64,000 nucleotides of DNA from Arsukibacterium sp. MJ3 (lineage in GTDB: Bacteria; Pseudomonadota; Gammaproteobacteria; Enterobacterales; Alteromonadaceae), in the NCBI RefSeq assembly GCF_000987765.1, contig NZ_LAHP01000006.1:62001-126000 (forward strand), in the 5' to 3' direction. This document shows positions 61,177 through 64,000 of the stretch, one piece after another. Below the pieces are notes generated by a model. That model was not told the DNA's origin. It did not search any database and was given only the letters and a program-made list of their open reading frames with translations. The position numbers and the translations under genes were made by a program. The first letter of the stretch is position 1. Each line of letters opens with the position of its first letter.

Positions 61177-61896
61177 TTAACGCTGGCGGCGGCGAAGCGC
61201 TAAGCCAAGTAAGCCAAGACCGAATATCCCTAAAGTAGCTGGCGCTGACACTGGTAACGGCTCGTTTAATTGCCTGATGATATTACCATTGAAAATAAGC
61301 TGATTTTGTGAAAACTCGTTCGTCATAACATACATGCTGTAGGTGCTTTTAACATTGACCAATTCAGATAGCCAATTTTGAGCTAAAACCGTACTAGCTT
61401 TACTATTATTTATTTTAAAATTACCCGAACTCAGAGCTAAATTATCTACGTTAGTACCGTTGTAGTCGTAAATAAGTTCCCAAAGCGCTAACTGAAAGGC
61501 TGCGTCGGTACTGGACGTGCCCGTTTCTTTACCAAAGCGAGTATATAAGCGGGTAATGGCGTCGGTTTGATGCGCACTAAACCATTGATCAGCCGCAGTA
61601 ACGGTGTAGGTCATTGGTTTATTAGTTGTTAGTAATTGTGAAAACTCAATACAGAATGCCAATAAGTCTTTGTCAAGGGTAAAGGGGAAGGAGTCACTTA
61701 CATTGCTGTATTTAAATGAAATCATCCCGGCCAGCACATTGCTTGATTTGCCTTGATAAGTGGCATTGATATTGTCTGCACCATTAGCCATACCGTTATA
61801 TGTTACATCGATAGTAATAGGCGTTGCGTAAGTCGGTGTGGCAAACAAGCCCATAGACACTAATAGTGTAGCCGCTAAAAAAGAGGAGGTTTTCAT
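61177..61896 (-). CDS. PEP-CTERM protein with thioester-domain-like signature
   Basis: A 239-residue exported protein. The signal peptide ends near ATPTYATPI. The C-terminus PVSAPATLGIFGLGLLGLAL followed by RRRQR is a PEP-CTERM-type sorting signal, so it would be anchored or released through exosortase/archaeosortase-like processing. The middle has AFCIEFSQ and AAFQLALWELIYDY, the Cys ... Gln-x-x-hydrophobic-W pattern of thioester (TED) adhesin domains, where the Cys and Gln side chains form an internal thioester. This is inferred from pattern only. No exosortase gene is in the window. It lies between uvrA and a TonB receptor. Confidence 0.8.
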   Translation of the reverse strand: MKTSSFLAATLLVSMGLFATPTYATPITIDVTYNGMANGADNINATYQGKSSNVLAGMISFKYSNVSDSFPFTLDKDLLAFCIEFSQLLTTNKPMTYTVTAADQWFSAHQTDAITRLYTRFGKETGTSSTDAAFQLALWELIYDYNGTNVDNLALSSGNFKINNSKASTVLAQNWLSELVNVKSTYSMYVMTNEFSQNQLIFNGNIIRQLNEPLPVSAPATLGIFGLGLLGLALRRRQR

Positions 61897-62143
61897 TTTA
61901 AATCCTTATTACTACTGACGTTGACTAAGCTACAACCTTGTTGCCCAGATTTTAGAGGAGTGTTGAGCCTGCTGGCAATTAAGAAATGCATTGCAACAGG
62001 TTACTACTAAAATCAGCATTACAGCTTGCTTTGACATGCAAAAGCAAATTATATGCCAGAAAAAAATATTGTTAATTAACATATAGGTGGCGAAAGCAGT
62101 AATACTGTTGCTGTTAGAAGTGTAAAATATACTGACAATTTTT

Positions 62144-62171
62144 AAAAAAGCCCCTGTACCAGACGGAGGCT
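62144..62171 (-). terminator. Terminator of the partial TonB receptor gene
   Basis: On the minus strand AGCCTC/GGGGCT (one G-U) with a loop of 11 bases is followed by six T residues (62149-62144). It lies 15 bases beyond the receptor stop codon. The remainder of 61897-62185 is AT-rich and shows no gene. Confidence 0.7.
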
Positions 62172-62185
62172 GTTAAAGGTATAGC

Positions 62186-64000
62186 TTAAAAAGTATAACT
62201 GATACTAAACTCAATACTGCGCGGCATAATATAACGACCATTCGGGCTGCCTGCCGAGCGCGGATCGCCTTCGGTAATACCGTCTTTATCGGTCAGGTTG
62301 CTTATCGATAATTGCGCTTTAAGCTGTTCGGTTAGTTCCAGTTGCACGCCCAAATCAATTTTGGTGTAACCGGCCAGTTCAACCGTGTTGCCATTATCGC
62401 CAAAACGGTCGCCTACACTGGCCAGGGTACCATAAACTGTGGCATACATATCCTGCAACTCAAAGCCATAGCTTGGGGTCATTCGTAGCATCCATTCGGG
62501 TTGGCGAATAGCCTGGTTACCAATAATTAACGGATCAGGGTGGTTGGTAATTTCAGTATCCTGCAGGGTAGCGTTCATGTTTATGGCAAAGCCATTATCA
62601 GCCCGGTAATTAGCGTCAACTTCAATACCCAGCGCTTCAGTGGTTAACACTTCAGCTGGTGCACCGGGGCGTGAGACAAACAACTCGCCATCTACTTCGT
62701 TGGCAAAGGCAGTTACATACAGGCTGTAATGTTGTTCGGCCCATTTGTAGCCCAGCTCATATTGGGTAACTTCTTTGATTAGCTTATCACCGCCGGTAAA
62801 GGCGCCGAAATTATCCCTAAAATCATCAAAAAAAGGCATTTTATTGCCTGTGTTAATGCGGGCGAACAGGCCCATATTCGGCTGCCACATCCAGTTAACC
62901 CCGCCAGTCCAGGCTATTTCTGATTCATCGTAATCAACGGCTTTGCTAATGGCACCGGTTAAGCCTTCATCCACTACATAAGTAATTTTGTGGTTTTCAC
63001 GTCGCAGGCCGGCATCTACTCGCCATTGCTCGTTAAGCTGATATTCTACCGCACCGTAAAAAGCGCTGGTATTACCATCACCGGTGGCATCAATATCGTA
63101 ATTCCAGCTGCAGCTGAGCAGGCTGTCGTTACAATCAATGCCCGTTAACGCTTCACCGCCTTTTTCTACCACATGCCATTGCTGGTTACCGATAGACCAC
63201 CAGTCTTGCACTGAAAAGTTAGTGGCGTAGTAGCCCAGGGTAAACACCGCCTTATCCGTGGTTTTGCTAAAGGCGATGTCGTTGGTAAAGGCTTCAATAT
63301 CTTTTAATACTACCCAGCGGCCAATTTGCTGTACCTGGGTATCGCCAGTATAGCTCTCGCCGCTAACCACACCGGTTACCGTGCCGGTTATACCGGCCAC
63401 ATTACTCAGCGTGGTGGCACCGCCCTCTGGTACTAAACCAAACGTATTAGCTTCGCCGACAATATGGCTGAAGCGATACATTAAACGCCAGCTGTCGGTT
63501 AAGTCTAGGTCGATAGTGCCACCGGTAATACCACCTTTCCAGCCACGGCCATCACCAAAGTCATAGCTTTGCTGCTGGTTATCCGGGCCATAGGCAATGC
63601 GGCCTAAGCGGTTGTTCGGGCCAATCTGGCTGTAGCTGTTGTCTACGCCTGCTACGTTTATTGGTACAGGTAAATGCCATACACCGCTGTCGTCGGTTTG
63701 GCGGGTGTAGACATTAATTTTGCCGTTGTCTAAATCTTTAGTTAGGTTAATGGTGAACTGATGACCTTCTTCGGCGTTAAAGCCGACTTCACGCGGGCCT
63801 TCTGAGCTGCTGATATAACCACCGGCCATAATGTATAAGTCATCAGCAATTTCGCCACTGATCACCCCATCAACCCGGCGCAGGCCGTAGCTAGAAGTAG
63901 AAAACTTTACCAGCCCTTCGGTAACATTACTGCCTTCTTTTAAGATAAAGTTGGTGGTTAAGCCGGGTTGGCCGTTTGACAGCACCGGTGTAGAGCCACC
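62186..64000 (-). CDS. TonB-dependent receptor, C-terminal part
   Basis: The last 604 codons of a TonB-dependent outer-membrane receptor whose N-terminus lies beyond the window; the frame is open to base 64000 and starts GGSTPVLSNGQPGLTTNF, the end of a plug domain. The barrel has QLNEQWRVDAGLRRENHKIT and the QPNMGLFARINTGNKMPFFD stretch and ends SFSISYTF-like with a terminal Phe. It differs from the beta-glucan receptor at 9766, being more like the siderophore/sugar class with a shorter barrel. The substrate cannot be inferred from the visible part, and no specific hydrolase adjoins it within the window. Confidence 0.9.
   Translation of the reverse strand, partial: GGSTPVLSNGQPGLTTNFILKEGSNVTEGLVKFSTSSYGLRRVDGVISGEIADDLYIMAGGYISSSEGPREVGFNAEEGHQFTINLTKDLDNGKINVYTRQTDDSGVWHLPVPINVAGVDNSYSQIGPNNRLGRIAYGPDNQQQSYDFGDGRGWKGGITGGTIDLDLTDSWRLMYRFSHIVGEANTFGLVPEGGATTLSNVAGITGTVTGVVSGESYTGDTQVQQIGRWVVLKDIEAFTNDIAFSKTTDKAVFTLGYYATNFSVQDWWSIGNQQWHVVEKGGEALTGIDCNDSLLSCSWNYDIDATGDGNTSAFYGAVEYQLNEQWRVDAGLRRENHKITYVVDEGLTGAISKAVDYDESEIAWTGGVNWMWQPNMGLFARINTGNKMPFFDDFRDNFGAFTGGDKLIKEVTQYELGYKWAEQHYSLYVTAFANEVDGELFVSRPGAPAEVLTTEALGIEVDANYRADNGFAINMNATLQDTEITNHPDPLIIGNQAIRQPEWMLRMTPSYGFELQDMYATVYGTLASVGDRFGDNGNTVELAGYTKIDLGVQLELTEQLKAQLSISNLTDKDGITEGDPRSAGSPNGRYIMPRSIEFSISYTF

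Overview
The window looks like the chromosome of a free-living aquatic gammaproteobacterium, most likely Alteromonadales-type and close to Rheinheimera, Arsukibacterium or Alishewanella. This rests on protein resemblance and gene content: a laminarin/beta-glucan locus with TonB receptors, DUF3010, srkA-dsbA linkage, ccoG, and PEP-CTERM / GlyGly-CTERM-like tails. It is an inference, because no rRNA or other marker gene is present. No tRNA, rRNA, CRISPR array, insertion sequence or complete prophage was seen.

Layout. (1) 1-492 is the 3' end of glmS. (2) 652-6609 is a visibly AT-rich three-gene operon on the minus strand: a C5-cytosine DNA methyltransferase, a 997-residue protein with a GHKL ATPase domain at each end, and a 614-residue protein with a divergent receiver domain. 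Its position directly behind glmS, the overlapping genes and the absence of any recognisable nuclease make it the best candidate for an undescribed conflict (defence-like) system. (3) 7.0-20.6 kb is a beta-glucan (laminarin-type) utilisation locus: a GH16 lipoprotein with three C-terminal repeats, a TonB receptor, a GH3 lipoprotein, a sugar MFS transporter, a GH1 beta-glucosidase, a GPH-family symporter and a LacI-type repressor. Two near-identical palindromes (7018-7031, 16789-16802) sit in front of its transcription units and are the likely LacI operators, giving one regulon: outer-membrane hydrolysis and uptake, periplasmic trimming, then cytoplasmic cleavage to glucose.

(4) 20.6-45 kb is mostly ordinary chromosome: an aldo/keto reductase, a DUF3617 protein, a CadC/TolB-like sensor, a two-hydrolase fusion lipoprotein, dGTPase, a DesK/DesR-like two-component pair divergent from a hydrolase plus ABC-2 exporter operon, an SDR, a MocR regulator divergent from a GNAT/PaiB pair, a RelE/Phd toxin-antitoxin module, AtoE, an unusual ABC pair behind a decayed ECF sigma gene, and a KfrA-like coiled-coil protein divergent from topoisomerase III. 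(5) 44-51 kb carries a surface-type cyclophilin, DUF3010, ccoG, srkA, dsbA and a chemotaxis receptor.

(6) 51-58 kb is an accessory island of small toxin-like modules: an amidase with an overlapping lipoprotein, an Xre/RES toxin-antitoxin pair, an HNH nuclease, a pore-former-like hydrophobic protein with an overlapping membrane protein (bracketed by imperfect direct repeats), a DUF4143 AAA ATPase behind three palindromes spaced exactly 32 bp apart, and two broken genes. (7) 58-64 kb returns to the core with uvrA and its LexA box, a PEP-CTERM protein with a thioester-domain-like signature, and the C-terminal part of a second TonB receptor.
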